64,000 bases of DNA from Streptomyces sp. NBC_00250 (lineage in GTDB: Bacteria > Actinomycetota > Actinomycetes > Streptomycetales > Streptomycetaceae). Every line of letters starts with the position of its first letter. Within the stretch, counting starts at the first letter, position 1. Shown in pieces: positions 25,497 to 34,922 of the stretch. Under the pieces are notes generated by a model, which had not been told where the DNA came from, ran no database searches, and saw only the letters and a list, made by a program, of their open reading frames with translations. The translations under genes and the position numbers were made by a program. Location of the stretch: the NCBI RefSeq assembly GCF_036192275.1, contig NZ_CP108088.1, forward strand, positions 1,364,001 to 1,428,000, written 5' to 3'.

Positions 25497-26522
25497 CTAC
25501 GCAGACTCCCGCCGGACCAACTCCGTCGGGAGGATCACCGTCGCCGGGTCCTCCCCCGCTATCCGGGCGAGCAGCGTCCGTACCATCTCGGTGCTGATCC
25601 GGTCCCAGGGCTGACGGATCGTGGTCAGCGAGGGGCGGGAGGACAGGGCTGCCGGGGAGTCGTCGAAGCCTCCGACGGCTATGTCCTCGGGGACCTTCCG
25701 GCCCGCGCGGGCGAGGGCGTCGAGGACGCCCTGGGCCATCAGGTCGGAGGCGACGAAGACGGCGTCGATGTCCGGGGCGCGCTCCAGGAGGGCTACGGCC
25801 GCGTCCTCGCCGCTGGCCCGGCTGTAGTCGCCGGTGGCGATGAGCGTCTCGTCGGCGGGCAGCCCGTACTCGGCGAGCGTCTCGCGGTAACCGGCGAGGC
25901 GCTCCACTCCTCCGGGGGTGTCGAGCGGGCCGGTGACGGTGGCGATCCGGCGCCGCCCGGAGCCGTACAGGTGGCGGACCATGTCGCGGGCGCCGTCGCG
26001 GTCGTCGGCGGCGACGTAGCCGATCTTGGCGGTCTGGCCGAGGGGCTTGCCGCAGGCGACGACGGGGACGCCGGCCTCGTGCAGCCGGGCCACCACGGGG
26101 TCGCCGGAGTGGCTGGAGACGAGGAGGACGCCGTCGACGTGACCGGCCTCGATGTAGCGGAGGTTGCGGCGGCGCTCGTCCTCGGTGCCCGCGATCATCA
26201 GGAGGAGCGGGATGTCCTGGGCCGCGAGTGCCTGGGTGCAGGCGCGGAGCAGGACGTTGAAGTTGGGGTCCTCGAAGAAGCGCTCCTGAGGTTCGGTCAG
26301 GAGGAAGGCGACCGAGTCGGACTTGCCCGTGATCAGCGAGCGGGCGTGCCGGTTGACGACGTAGCCCGTTCTGCGGATCGCGGCGTCGACGGCCGCCTTG
26401 GCCGTCGGGCTGACGTAGTGGCCGCCGTTGAGGACTCGGGAGACGGTGCCGCGCGAGACGCCGGCCTCGCGGGCCACGTCGTGGATGGTCGCCGGGCGGC
26501 GCCTGCTCGCTGCTGTGCTCAT
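25497..26522 (-). CDS. LacI-family regulator of the galactan operon (GanR-like)
   Basis: A 341-residue LacI repressor. HTH: ATIHDVAREAGVSRGTVSRV, hinge RHARSLITGKS; effector domain marks VLLVSSHSGD, VFVASDLMAQG and GGFDDSPAA. It is the last gene of the minus-strand run SBP, permease, permease, LacI; 29 bp separate it from the permease. Gene content mirrors the ganSPQAB/GanR set of Bacillus, so it likely represses the galactan genes through the TGTGARCGTTCACA-like sites at 29768 and 29859. The assignment of ligand (galactobiose) is inference. Confidence 0.9.
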   Translation of the reverse strand: MSTAASRRRPATIHDVAREAGVSRGTVSRVLNGGHYVSPTAKAAVDAAIRRTGYVVNRHARSLITGKSDSVAFLLTEPQERFFEDPNFNVLLRACTQALAAQDIPLLLMIAGTEDERRRNLRYIEAGHVDGVLLVSSHSGDPVVARLHEAGVPVVACGKPLGQTAKIGYVAADDRDGARDMVRHLYGSGRRRIATVTGPLDTPGGVERLAGYRETLAEYGLPADETLIATGDYSRASGEDAAVALLERAPDIDAVFVASDLMAQGVLDALARAGRKVPEDIAVGGFDDSPAALSSRPSLTTIRQPWDRISTEMVRTLLARIAGEDPATVILPTELVRRESA

Positions 26523-26551
26523 GCTGTGTGTTTCCCCTCGATCCCCTGTGC

Positions 26552-27466
26552 TCAGGACTTTACGGCGCCGGAGAGCAGGTCGAGGCTCCAGAAGCGCTGG
26601 ATGACGAGGAACAGGGCGATGAGCGGGGCGATGGCGAGGAGCGCGCCGGTGATCACCAGGGTGTAGAGGGAGGGTTGGGAGGCTCCCTGCTTGAGGAGGG
26701 TGAAGAGGCCGACCGTCATGGGGAACTTCTCGTCGTCGCCGAGCATGATGAAGGGCAGCAGGAAGTTGTTCCAGATGGCGACGAACTGGAAGAGGAAGAT
26801 CGTCACCAGTCCCGGGGACATCATGGGGACGGCGATCCGCACGAAGATCCGCCACTCGCCCGCGCCGTCCATGCGGCCGGCCTCGACCAGCTCCATCGGG
26901 ACGGCGGCCTCGGCGTAGATGCGGCCGAGGTAGACGCCGTACGGGGAGAGGATCAGCGGCAGCAGCACCGAGGCGTAGGTGTCCGTCAGGTCGGCCTCGG
27001 CCATCAGCAGGTACTGCGGGATGGCGAGGATGACCGGGGGCATGAGGACGCCGGTGAGCATCACGTTGAAGAAGGCCTCGCGGCCGCGGAAGCGGTAGAT
27101 CGCGAGGGCGTAGCCGGCCAGCGCGGAGACCACGGTGGACAGGACGGCGCCGAGGCCCGCGTAGAACACGGAGTTGAGCATCCAGCGCCAGTAGATGCCC
27201 TCGCGGTACGCGGTGAGCTCGGAGACGTTGTCGGCGAGACCGCCACCGGGCAGGAAGGTGAAGGTGGAGAAGAGCTCGTTGTCGGGCTTGGTGGCGGCGA
27301 CCACGACCCAGGCGACGGGCAGCAGGCAGTAGAGCGCGCCGAGGACCAGGGCGGCCGTGGGGAGCAGCGCGGTGCGGCGGGGGCGCGGCGGTGCCTGGGG
27401 GACGCCGGGGGTACTGCCGGCTGCCGGGGCCGCCTTGCGCAGCGGAGGGGAGGCGAGCCCGGTCAT
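26552..27466 (-). CDS. sugar ABC permease, MalG-type (galacto-oligosaccharide importer)
   Basis: A 304-residue CUT1 permease with six helices and the EAA loop EAGRMDGAGEWRIFVRIAVP. The N-terminal 30 residues are Pro/Ala-rich and cytoplasmic. Its ATG overlaps the stop of the partner permease (ATGA). No ATPase is encoded in the operon; Streptomyces CUT1 importers commonly share the distant MsiK ATPase. Confidence 0.92.
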   Translation of the reverse strand: MTGLASPPLRKAAPAAGSTPGVPQAPPRPRRTALLPTAALVLGALYCLLPVAWVVVAATKPDNELFSTFTFLPGGGLADNVSELTAYREGIYWRWMLNSVFYAGLGAVLSTVVSALAGYALAIYRFRGREAFFNVMLTGVLMPPVILAIPQYLLMAEADLTDTYASVLLPLILSPYGVYLGRIYAEAAVPMELVEAGRMDGAGEWRIFVRIAVPMMSPGLVTIFLFQFVAIWNNFLLPFIMLGDDEKFPMTVGLFTLLKQGASQPSLYTLVITGALLAIAPLIALFLVIQRFWSLDLLSGAVKS

Positions 27467-28395
27467 CGGCTGGCTCCTTGTGTGGTGCGGCGGTTGGAGA
27501 TTCTGAGCAGGGCGAAGGAGAGCACGAAGGTGGCGAGGGCGAGGACCACGGCGGTGGCCGAGGCGGCGTGGATGTTCCCGCCGGTGAAAGCGTCGCTGTA
27601 GACCTTCATGAGGGGGCTCCAGGTGGAGGGGATGCCGTTGGTGAGCGGCTTGAGCGTCATGGGCTCGTTGAAGACCTGGAGGGTGGCGATGATCGAGAAG
27701 AAGAAGGTGAGCACCAGGGAGGGCACCACCATCGGGATCTTGATGCGCAGGGCGATCTGGAGCTCCGAGCAGCCGTCGAGCTTGGCCGCCTCGTACACCT
27801 CGGCGGGCAGCGAGCGCAGCGCGGTGTAGATGACGATCATGTTGAAGCCGGTGCCGCCCCAGATCGCGATGTTCGACATCGCCAGGTAGAGCGGTCCACC
27901 GTCCATGAGGTCGGGCTGCGGGAGGCCGAGCTTGTCGAGGACGAAGTGGAAGGGGCTGACGTCCGGGAGGTAGAGGAAGCCCCAGAGGACGGCCGCGATG
28001 ACACCGGGGACGGCGTACGGCAGGAAGATCGCGAGCCGGGCGAAGGAGCGGGCCCGGACGCGCTCGGAGTCGAGCAGGAGCGCGAAGAAGAGGGCGAGGC
28101 CGAGCATCACGGGGACGACGATGGCGCCGTAGCCCAGGACGCGCAGGGCGCTGGCGGCGAGTTCGGAGTCGGTGAGTGCGGAGGTGTAGTTCTCCAGGCC
28201 GGCCCAGACCTCGGACTTGGCGCCCTTGCCGAGGCCGAGGCCCTTGATCTGGACCTTGTGGAAGCTGAGCCACAGGGCGTAGCCGATGGGCAGGGCGAAG
28301 AAGAGGGCGAAGAGGAGGGCGGCGGGGAGGAGGAAGCCGTACGGGGCCGCCTTGACCCCGTACGACCGGCGCGCGCCCTTGGGGGGCTGCGTCAC
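27463..28395 (-). CDS. sugar ABC permease, MalF-type (galacto-oligosaccharide importer)
   Basis: A 310-residue CUT1 permease with six helices. The EAA loop is EAAKLDGCSELQIALRIKIP; the segment LPYAVPGVIAAVLWGFLY is typical of UgpA/MalF. GTG 28395 overlaps the stop of the solute-binding protein gene (GTGA). It pairs with the next gene to form the membrane channel. Confidence 0.92.
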   Translation of the reverse strand: MTQPPKGARRSYGVKAAPYGFLLPAALLFALFFALPIGYALWLSFHKVQIKGLGLGKGAKSEVWAGLENYTSALTDSELAASALRVLGYGAIVVPVMLGLALFFALLLDSERVRARSFARLAIFLPYAVPGVIAAVLWGFLYLPDVSPFHFVLDKLGLPQPDLMDGGPLYLAMSNIAIWGGTGFNMIVIYTALRSLPAEVYEAAKLDGCSELQIALRIKIPMVVPSLVLTFFFSIIATLQVFNEPMTLKPLTNGIPSTWSPLMKVYSDAFTGGNIHAASATAVVLALATFVLSFALLRISNRRTTQGASR

Positions 28396-29705
28396 CGGGC
28401 GACCTCGAAGCCCTGCTTGCTGAGGTCCGCGACGGTGGCGGACTGGACGGCGGACAGGGCGGTGTCGAAGCCGGACTTGGCCTTGGCGGCCTTGCCGAAC
28501 TCGTCCTTGAAGGCGGTGTAGGCGACGTTCACGTTGGGGCCCCAGGCGGCCGGCGCGGTGGTCTTCGCTATCTCGGCGGCGCGGGTGTAGAAGTCGGGCT
28601 GGTTGGCGAAGTAGTCGGGGGCCTTGGCCAGGGCACCGCTGGTCTGGGCGGCGGTGGCGGCCGGGTAGATGCCGCTCTCCTTGACGAGGGCCGTGAGGGC
28701 GACCGGGTCGGTGTTCAGCCAGGTGGCGAACTGCGCGGCGGCCGTCTTGTGCTTGGAGTCGGTGGTGACGGCGGTGGAGGAGCCGCCCCAGCTGCCGGTG
28801 GAGGAGCCGCCCTCGGTCCACTGCGGGAGCGGGGCCATGGCCCACTTGCCCTTGGTGTCGGGGGCGGCGGTGGTCAGGGTGCCGGGGGCCCAGACGGCGG
28901 AGACCCAGGCGAGCTGCTCGCCGGTGTTCATGGCCTTGTTCCAGGAGGGGGTGTACATCGGCTGGTTGTCGATGGCGCCTTCGGCGACCAGACCGCCCCA
29001 GAAGTCGGAGACCTTCTTGGTGGCGGCGTCGTCGATGCCGACCTTCCAGGTGTCGCCCTCGAAGGTCCACCACTTGGCGCCGGCCTGCTGGGCGAGTCCG
29101 GCGAAGAGGCCGGAGTCGTTGGCGGAGAAGGTGGTGAGCGACTGCTTCGGGGCCTTCTTCTTCAGGTCGCGGGCGGTGGCGGCGAACTCCTCCCAGGTGG
29201 TGGGGACGGAGAGGCCGTACTTCTTGAAGAGGTCCTGGCGGTAGAAGAACATCAGCGGCCCGGAGTCCTGCGGCAGGGCGTAGACGGCCTCGTCGCTGCC
29301 GAGGGTGGTCTGCTGCCAGATGCCGGGGGCGAACTTGTCCTCGACGCCCGTGACGTCGGTGGCGATGTCCGCGAGGGCGTCGTTGGAGACCAGGGTCGGC
29401 AGGGCCTGGTACTCGGCCTGGACGAGGTCGGGGGCCTTGTGCGCCTTGGCGGCGGTGATGATCTTGGTGACCAGGTCGTCACCGGAGGCCTGCTTCTGCA
29501 CCGTGACCTTGATGTCGGGGTGCTCGGCGTTCCAGAGGGCCACGACCTTGTCCATACCGGGCGCCCAGGCCCAGTAGGTCAGCGAGACGGGGCCGGACGC
29601 CGCCGCCTCGTCGCCGGAGTCGGAGGATCCACAGGCGGTGAGCGCGGTGGCGCCGAGGAGGACGGCGGTGGCGGCGGCGAGGCTGCGGCGCGTGATGTGA
29701 GGCAT
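28392..29705 (-). CDS. extracellular sugar-binding lipoprotein (galacto-oligosaccharide importer)
   Basis: A 437-residue CUT1 substrate-binding protein. The signal MPHITRRSLAAATAVLLGAT ends in the lipobox LTAC, giving a lipid-anchored Cys near residue 25; the mature start is CGSSDSGDE. Conserved folds include LTYWAWAPGMDKVVALWNAE and the QDSGPLMFFYRQDLFKKYG binding block. First gene of the minus-strand operon, divergent from the GH42 gene. It should bind galactan-derived beta-1,4-galacto-oligosaccharides, judged from the neighbouring galactanase. Confidence 0.93.
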   Translation of the reverse strand: MPHITRRSLAAATAVLLGATALTACGSSDSGDEAAASGPVSLTYWAWAPGMDKVVALWNAEHPDIKVTVQKQASGDDLVTKIITAAKAHKAPDLVQAEYQALPTLVSNDALADIATDVTGVEDKFAPGIWQQTTLGSDEAVYALPQDSGPLMFFYRQDLFKKYGLSVPTTWEEFAATARDLKKKAPKQSLTTFSANDSGLFAGLAQQAGAKWWTFEGDTWKVGIDDAATKKVSDFWGGLVAEGAIDNQPMYTPSWNKAMNTGEQLAWVSAVWAPGTLTTAAPDTKGKWAMAPLPQWTEGGSSTGSWGGSSTAVTTDSKHKTAAAQFATWLNTDPVALTALVKESGIYPAATAAQTSGALAKAPDYFANQPDFYTRAAEIAKTTAPAAWGPNVNVAYTAFKDEFGKAAKAKSGFDTALSAVQSATVADLSKQGFEVAR

Positions 29706-29767
29706 GGGGTGCTTCTCCCTGACCGAAAAAGGGGCCTCTCCCCAGAGCGGGAAGGCCGGTCATGCAT

Positions 29768-29783
29768 CTGTGAGCGTTCACAG
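29768..29783. promoter_or_regulatory. LacI-type operator, CTGTGAGCGTTCACAG
   Basis: A 16-bp palindrome with two central mismatches, in the 209-bp divergent region between the SBP and GH42 genes. It is 63 bp upstream of the SBP start. Together with the site at 29859 it is a likely target of the operon's own LacI regulator. Confidence 0.72.
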
Positions 29784-29858
29784 TAGAGAAATGTTCCGGA
29801 CACTTGTCAATGGTTGTTCGTGTGCGGTTATGTTGCGTTGCCACATCGAGATCGACTG

Positions 29859-29872
29859 TGTGCACGTTCACA
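29859..29872. promoter_or_regulatory. LacI-type operator, TGTGCACGTTCACA
   Basis: A 14-bp near-palindrome sharing the CGTTCACA half of the site at 29768, located 43 bp upstream of the GH42 start, so that each divergent gene has one proximal operator. Confidence 0.68.
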
Positions 29873-29914
29873 AGGCTCCGCAGCTTTCACCGTTCGAGGT
29901 TTCAGGAGAGACTC

Positions 29915-31936
29915 ATGCCGCAGACCACTCCCAAGGGCCTGCACCGGCTCGCGTTCGGCGGGGACTACAACCCCGAACAGTGGCCGGAAAGCGTCTGGCA
30001 GGAGGACGTCCGGCTCATGCGGGAGGCCGGCGTCACCATGGTGAGCGTCGGGATCTTCTCCTGGGCCCTCCTCGAACCGGAGCCGGGCCGGTACGACTTC
30101 GGCTGGCTCGACCGGCTCCTCGACCTCCTCCACGAGCACGGCGTCCGGGTCGACCTGGGGACACCGACGGTGGCACCGCCCGCCTGGTTCTACCGCGCCC
30201 ACCCCGAGGCCCTGCCCGTCACCGCCGAGGGGGTGCGCTTCTCGTACGGCTCACGCGGGACGATCTGTCACAGTTCCACCGCCTATCGCGCGGCCGCCGC
30301 GGGCATCACCACCGAGCTGGCCCGCCGCTACGGCAGCCATCCGGCGCTCGCGCTCTGGCACGTCCACAACGAGTACGGCGTACCCGTCAGCGCCTGCTAC
30401 TGCGACAGCTGCGCCGCCCACTTCCGCCGCTGGCTGCACGAGACGTACGGCTCGGTCGACGCCGTGAACGAGGCCTGGGGCACCGCCTTCTGGGGCCAGC
30501 GCTACGGCTCGTACGAGGAGATCGACCCGCCCCGCGTCACCCCCACCGTCGGAAACCCGGCCCAGCAGCTCGACTACCGGCGCTTCGCCGACGCCACCAT
30601 CCGGGAGAACTTCCGGACGGAACGGGATATCCTGCACGAACTCGCGCCCGGCATCCCCGTCACCACCAACTTCATGACCGCGCTCAGCCAGTGCGACTCG
30701 ATCGACTACTGGGCCTGGGGCCGCGAGGTCGACCTCGTCACCAACGACCACTATCTGATGACCGACGGCCGCCGAACCCACGTCAACCTGGCCATGGCCG
30801 CCGACCTCACCCGCTCCGTCGCGGGCGGCGCCCCCTGGCTGCTCCTGGAGCACTCCACGTCCGGGGTGAACTGGCAGGCCCGCAACCCGGCCAAGCGCCC
30901 CGGCGAGATGGCCCGCAACTCGCTCGCCCACGTGGCGCGCGGCTCCGAGGGCGCCATGTTCTTCCAGTGGCGCCAGTCCCGGCGCGGCGCCGAGAAGTTC
31001 CACTCCGCGATGGTCCCGCACGGCGGCAGCGACACCCGGATCTGGCGCGAGGTCGTCGCCCTCGGCTCCGACCTGGAGTCCCTGGAGGAGGTACGCGGCA
31101 CCCGGACCGTCCCGGACGTCGCCGTGCTCTGGGACTGGCACTCCTGGTGGGCGCAGAACCTGGAGTGGCGGCCGAACGAGGCCCACGAGGCCCGTGAGCG
31201 CGCCGACAGCTTCTACGAGACCCTCTACGACCGGCACCTCACCGTCGACTTCGCCCACCCCGAGGCCGACCTCGCGGCCTACCCGCTGGTCGTCGTCCCC
31301 GCGCTCTACCTCATGACCGAGGCCGCCGGACAGAACCTCCGCGAGTACGTCGAGAACGGCGGCACGCTCGTCGTCTCCTACTTCTCCGGGATCGTCGACG
31401 AGCACGACGCCGTGCACCCCGGCGCCTACCCGGGTGCGCTGCGGGACGTGCTCGGCCTCACCGTGGAGGAGTGGTCGCCGCTCCTGGACGACCAGCGCGT
31501 ACGGATCACCGGACCCGACGGCGCGTCGCTCACCGGCGACGTGTGGACGGAGTTCGTCCGGCCGCGCGGCGCCGAGACCGTGTGGACGTACGTCGACGGG
31601 CCGGCCGCCGGCGGACCCGCGGTGACGCGGCACCGGCTCGGGCAGGGCACGGCCTGGTACGTCTCCACCCGGCTCGACGCGGCGTCGCTCGACGCGATCG
31701 TCGCCGCCGCGTCCGAGGACGCGGGGGTCCCGGCGCGGGCCGGACTGCCGCGTGACGTGGAGGTCGTGCGACGGGCCGGGGAGGGCGGGGAGTACGTCTT
31801 CGCCCTGAACCACTCCGGGGAGGACGTCGAGGTGCCGCTGGAAGGCGCCGGGACGGAGCTGCTCGGCGGTGCGCACGTGACCGGCAAGCTCGCGGTTCCG
31901 GCCGGGGCCGTCAGGGTCGTACGTCTCGACGCCTGA
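29915..31936 (+). CDS. GH42 beta-galactosidase (galactan operon)
   Basis: A 673-residue family 42 glycoside hydrolase without signal peptide, so intracellular. It frees galactose from galacto-oligosaccharides. The acid/base Glu is in HVHNEYG (Glu153) and the nucleophile in LLLEHS (Glu312); CYCDSC is the Cys cluster that binds zinc in many GH42 enzymes. The three usual parts (TIM barrel, trimerisation domain from about 400, C-terminal beta domain) are complete. ATG 29915 has AGGAGAG upstream; a longer open frame upstream has no ribosome site. It is paired with an importer and a secreted galactanase. Confidence 0.95.
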   Translation: MPQTTPKGLHRLAFGGDYNPEQWPESVWQEDVRLMREAGVTMVSVGIFSWALLEPEPGRYDFGWLDRLLDLLHEHGVRVDLGTPTVAPPAWFYRAHPEALPVTAEGVRFSYGSRGTICHSSTAYRAAAAGITTELARRYGSHPALALWHVHNEYGVPVSACYCDSCAAHFRRWLHETYGSVDAVNEAWGTAFWGQRYGSYEEIDPPRVTPTVGNPAQQLDYRRFADATIRENFRTERDILHELAPGIPVTTNFMTALSQCDSIDYWAWGREVDLVTNDHYLMTDGRRTHVNLAMAADLTRSVAGGAPWLLLEHSTSGVNWQARNPAKRPGEMARNSLAHVARGSEGAMFFQWRQSRRGAEKFHSAMVPHGGSDTRIWREVVALGSDLESLEEVRGTRTVPDVAVLWDWHSWWAQNLEWRPNEAHEARERADSFYETLYDRHLTVDFAHPEADLAAYPLVVVPALYLMTEAAGQNLREYVENGGTLVVSYFSGIVDEHDAVHPGAYPGALRDVLGLTVEEWSPLLDDQRVRITGPDGASLTGDVWTEFVRPRGAETVWTYVDGPAAGGPAVTRHRLGQGTAWYVSTRLDAASLDAIVAAASEDAGVPARAGLPRDVEVVRRAGEGGEYVFALNHSGEDVEVPLEGAGTELLGGAHVTGKLAVPAGAVRVVRLDA

Positions 31937-32129
31937 GCCCCCTTTCCCGCCCCGTGTTCCGCGGGGCGGCCCCCGATCTCCCCGGGGGCGGCGGCAGTAC
32001 CCGCTGCGCCGTCCCCGGGTGAGCCGTACCCCCGTGCCCCCCGGCACGGGCCGCACCACCCGTACCACCCGCACCACACGTTGGGAAACGCACCACACTC
32101 CTGTCCGCCACCGTCGAAGGGACTCGACG

Positions 32130-33713
32130 ATGCACCCCACCACCAGAAGCCGCTTCCGGCCGCGCGTCGCGGCCGTCGCCGCCGCGCTCGGCGCCCTGCT
32201 CCTGGCTCCCCTGCCCGCCGCGCAGCGGGCCGAGGCCGCCGCCACCCTCACCAACGCCGGTTTCGAGAGCGACGCCACCGGGACCACCACCCCGGCCGGC
32301 TGGTCGACCTACTCGGCCGCCGGCCAGAACGCCGCCTCGTTCACCGAGGCGGGGGGCCACGGCGGCGGTTACCGCCTCAGCCACTGGTCGGCCTCCGCGT
32401 ACAAGGTGGAGACGTACCAGTACCTCTCCGGGCTCACCGACGGCACGTACACGCTGAGCGCCTGGGTGCGTTCGGGCGGCGGGCAGAACTCCGCCTATCT
32501 GGCCCTGCGCAACTGCGGGTCCGCGGAGCAGCGCACCGACCTGCCGGTCACCTCCAGCTCCTGGATACGGATCGTCACCCCGATCACCGTGACGGGAGGC
32601 GCCTGCACGATCAGCGTCAACTCCGATGCCAACGCCGGGAACTGGCTCAACGTCGACGACCTGACGTTCACCTCCGGCACGACCGGACTCTCGGTCAAGG
32701 GCGTCGACCTCTCCGCGCTCAAGAAGAGCGAGGACCTCGGCGGTACCTACCGGTCGAGCTCCGGCACCATCGGTGACGCGGTCGCCCTGCTCAAGAACGC
32801 GGGCGCGAACTACGGCCGTCTCAAGGTGTGGGTGAACCCGGCCGACGGCTACAACGACAAGGCCCGTGTCCTCGCCACCGCCCAGAAGATCAAGGCGCAG
32901 GGCATGAAGCTCCTCGTGGACTTCCACTACTCCGACATCTGGGCCGACCCGGGCGCCCAGACCAAGCCCGCCGCCTGGCAGGGACACTCGTACGCGCAGC
33001 TGAAGACGGACGTCTACAACCACACGTACGACGTCCTCAACGCCCTGAAGGCGCAGGGCACCACCGCCGACATGGTGCAGATCGGCAACGAGATCAACAC
33101 CGGCATGCTCTGGCCCGAGGGCTCGACGAGCAACTGGCCCCAGCTCGCCGGGCTGCTCAACTCCGGTATCTCCGCCGCCAAGACGGTCTCGTCCAGCACC
33201 CAGATCGCTCTGCACCTCGCCAACGGCGGCGACAACACCCTCTACCGCACCTGGTTCGACAACGCCAAGGCGCAGGGCGTCGGTTACGACGTCATCGCGC
33301 TCTCGTTCTACGGCTACTGGCACGGCGCCCTGTCCTCGCTCCAGACCAACCTCGACGACATCTCCGCCCGTTACGGGAAGAAGGTCATGGTCGCCGAGAC
33401 CGCGTACCCCTTCCGCCTCGACAGCGAGGACGCCCACGAGAACATCATCGACCTGTCGAGCGAGCTGGTCACCGGCTACCCGGCGAGCAGCGCCGGCCAG
33501 TCGGCCTGGCTGCGGGACGTCATGAACGTCGTCGAGGCGGTGCCGAACGGCCGCGGCCTCGGCGTCGTCTACTGGGAGCCCGCCTGGACCGCCGTCACGG
33601 GCAACGGCTGGGACCCGGCCGACTCCTCGTCCGGCAACGGCTGGGAGAACCAGGCCCTGTTCGACTACGACAGCAAGCTGCTGCCTGCGGCCGGCTGGCT
33701 GGCGCACCGCTGA
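32130..33713 (+). CDS. secreted GH53 endo-beta-1,4-galactanase with CBM
   Basis: A 527-residue secreted arabinogalactan endo-1,4-beta-galactosidase. Signal peptide residues 1-36 (RPRVAAVAAALGALLLAP, cleavage after RAEA). Residues about 38-185 form a beta-sandwich carbohydrate-binding module resembling CBM61 (ATLTNAGFESDATG opening). The GH53 barrel follows from GVDLSALKK; acid/base Glu321 in QIGNEIN and nucleophile Glu423 in MVAETAYP. ATG 32130 has GAAGGGA upstream. It lies 193 bp after the GH42 gene, and a perfect terminator follows. It supplies the galacto-oligosaccharides imported by the adjacent transporter. Confidence 0.95.
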   Translation: MHPTTRSRFRPRVAAVAAALGALLLAPLPAAQRAEAAATLTNAGFESDATGTTTPAGWSTYSAAGQNAASFTEAGGHGGGYRLSHWSASAYKVETYQYLSGLTDGTYTLSAWVRSGGGQNSAYLALRNCGSAEQRTDLPVTSSSWIRIVTPITVTGGACTISVNSDANAGNWLNVDDLTFTSGTTGLSVKGVDLSALKKSEDLGGTYRSSSGTIGDAVALLKNAGANYGRLKVWVNPADGYNDKARVLATAQKIKAQGMKLLVDFHYSDIWADPGAQTKPAAWQGHSYAQLKTDVYNHTYDVLNALKAQGTTADMVQIGNEINTGMLWPEGSTSNWPQLAGLLNSGISAAKTVSSSTQIALHLANGGDNTLYRTWFDNAKAQGVGYDVIALSFYGYWHGALSSLQTNLDDISARYGKKVMVAETAYPFRLDSEDAHENIIDLSSELVTGYPASSAGQSAWLRDVMNVVEAVPNGRGLGVVYWEPAWTAVTGNGWDPADSSSGNGWENQALFDYDSKLLPAAGWLAHR

Positions 33714-33733
33714 CCCGACCGCACACCTGAGGA

Positions 33734-33761
33734 GGGGCGGGCTCGTGAACGAGCCCGCCCC
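33734..33761. terminator. strong bidirectional terminator
   Basis: Perfect 13-bp stem (GGGGCGGGCTCGT with its complement) with a tiny loop, followed by TTCC. It sits between the convergent galactanase and galactonate dehydratase genes. Confidence 0.88.
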
Positions 33762-33776
33762 TTCCGTGCGTCCTGG

Positions 33777-34922
33777 CTACCACTCCGCCAGGGAGCCGTC
33801 GTCGCGGCGCCAGGCCGGGTTGCGCCAGCGGTGGCCCACCTCGGCGGCCCGCTCGACGGCCTTCGCGTCGACCTCGATGCCGAGACCGGGTCCGGTGGGC
33901 AGGCCCACGTGCCCGTCCTCGTACCGGAAGACGGAGGGGTCGACCAGATAGTCGAGCAGGTCGGAGCCGGTGTTGTAGTGGATGCCCAGGCTCTGCTCCT
34001 GGATCAGGAGGTTCGGCGCGGCGAAGCCGACCTGGAGGCAGGAGGCGAGCGCGATCGGACCCAGCGGGCAGTGCGGGGCGAGGGAGACGTCGTACGCCTC
34101 CGCCATGGCGGCGATCCTGCGCACCTCCGAGATGCCGCCGGCGTGCGAGAGGTCCGGCTGGGCGACCGCGATGCCCTGGTCGAGCACCTTCTTGAAGTCC
34201 CAGCGGGAGTAGAGGCGTTCGCCGGTCGCGATGGGGATCGAGGTCGAGCGGACGATGTCGCCGATGTGGTCGCTCATCTCCGGGACGACCGGTTCCTCCA
34301 CGAAGAAGGGGAGGTACGGCTCCAGCAGCGGGAGGACGCGGCGGGCCATCGGGGCGGTGAGCCGCCCGTGGAAGTCGATGGCGATGTCGAACTCGTCGCC
34401 GACGGCCTCCCGGATCGAGGCGACCCGGTCCACGATCCCGTGGACGGCGGCGGGGGTGTCGATGAGCCGCAGCTGCGCCGAGGCGTTCATCTTGATCGCG
34501 GTGAAGCCCTCGTTCTTGCGGGCCAGGGCCTCGGAGGCGACCTCGTCGGGACGGTCGCCGCCGATCCAGCTGTAGACGCGGGCGCGGTCGCGGACGTTGC
34601 CGCCGAGCAGCTGCCAGACGGGGACGCCGAGGGCCTTGCCGGTGATGTCCCAGAGGGCCTGGTCGATGCCGGCGACGGCGCTGGAGAGGACGGGGCCGCC
34701 ACGGTAGAAGCCGCCCTTGGTGAGGACCTGCCAGTGGTCCTCGATCTTCATCGGGTCCTGGCCGATCAGGTGGTCGGAGAGCTCGTCGACGGCGGCGGCG
34801 ACGGTGTGGGCGCGGCCCTCGACGACGGGCTCCCCCCAGCCGGTGACACCCTCGTCGGTGTCGATGCGCAGGAAGCACCAGCGCGGGGCGACGAGGTAGG
34901 TGCGCAGGGAGGTGATCTTCAC
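33777..34922 (-). CDS. dgoD: D-galactonate dehydratase (enolase superfamily)
   Basis: A 381-residue mandelate-racemase-like enolase-superfamily enzyme. It dehydrates D-galactonate to 2-keto-3-deoxygalactonate. Mg ligands appear in IAIDFHGR (Asp), FFVEEPV (Glu) and IATGERL (Glu), with catalytic APHCPLGP and the Glu loop LLIQEQS; KMNASAQ is the family's Lys-x-Asn strand. GTG 34922 (AAGGAG 5 nt upstream) overlaps the SDR stop. It is last in the operon aldolase, kinase, SDR, dehydratase, which supports the galactonate assignment. Confidence 0.88.
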   Translation of the reverse strand: MKITSLRTYLVAPRWCFLRIDTDEGVTGWGEPVVEGRAHTVAAAVDELSDHLIGQDPMKIEDHWQVLTKGGFYRGGPVLSSAVAGIDQALWDITGKALGVPVWQLLGGNVRDRARVYSWIGGDRPDEVASEALARKNEGFTAIKMNASAQLRLIDTPAAVHGIVDRVASIREAVGDEFDIAIDFHGRLTAPMARRVLPLLEPYLPFFVEEPVVPEMSDHIGDIVRSTSIPIATGERLYSRWDFKKVLDQGIAVAQPDLSHAGGISEVRRIAAMAEAYDVSLAPHCPLGPIALASCLQVGFAAPNLLIQEQSLGIHYNTGSDLLDYLVDPSVFRYEDGHVGLPTGPGLGIEVDAKAVERAAEVGHRWRNPAWRRDDGSLAEW

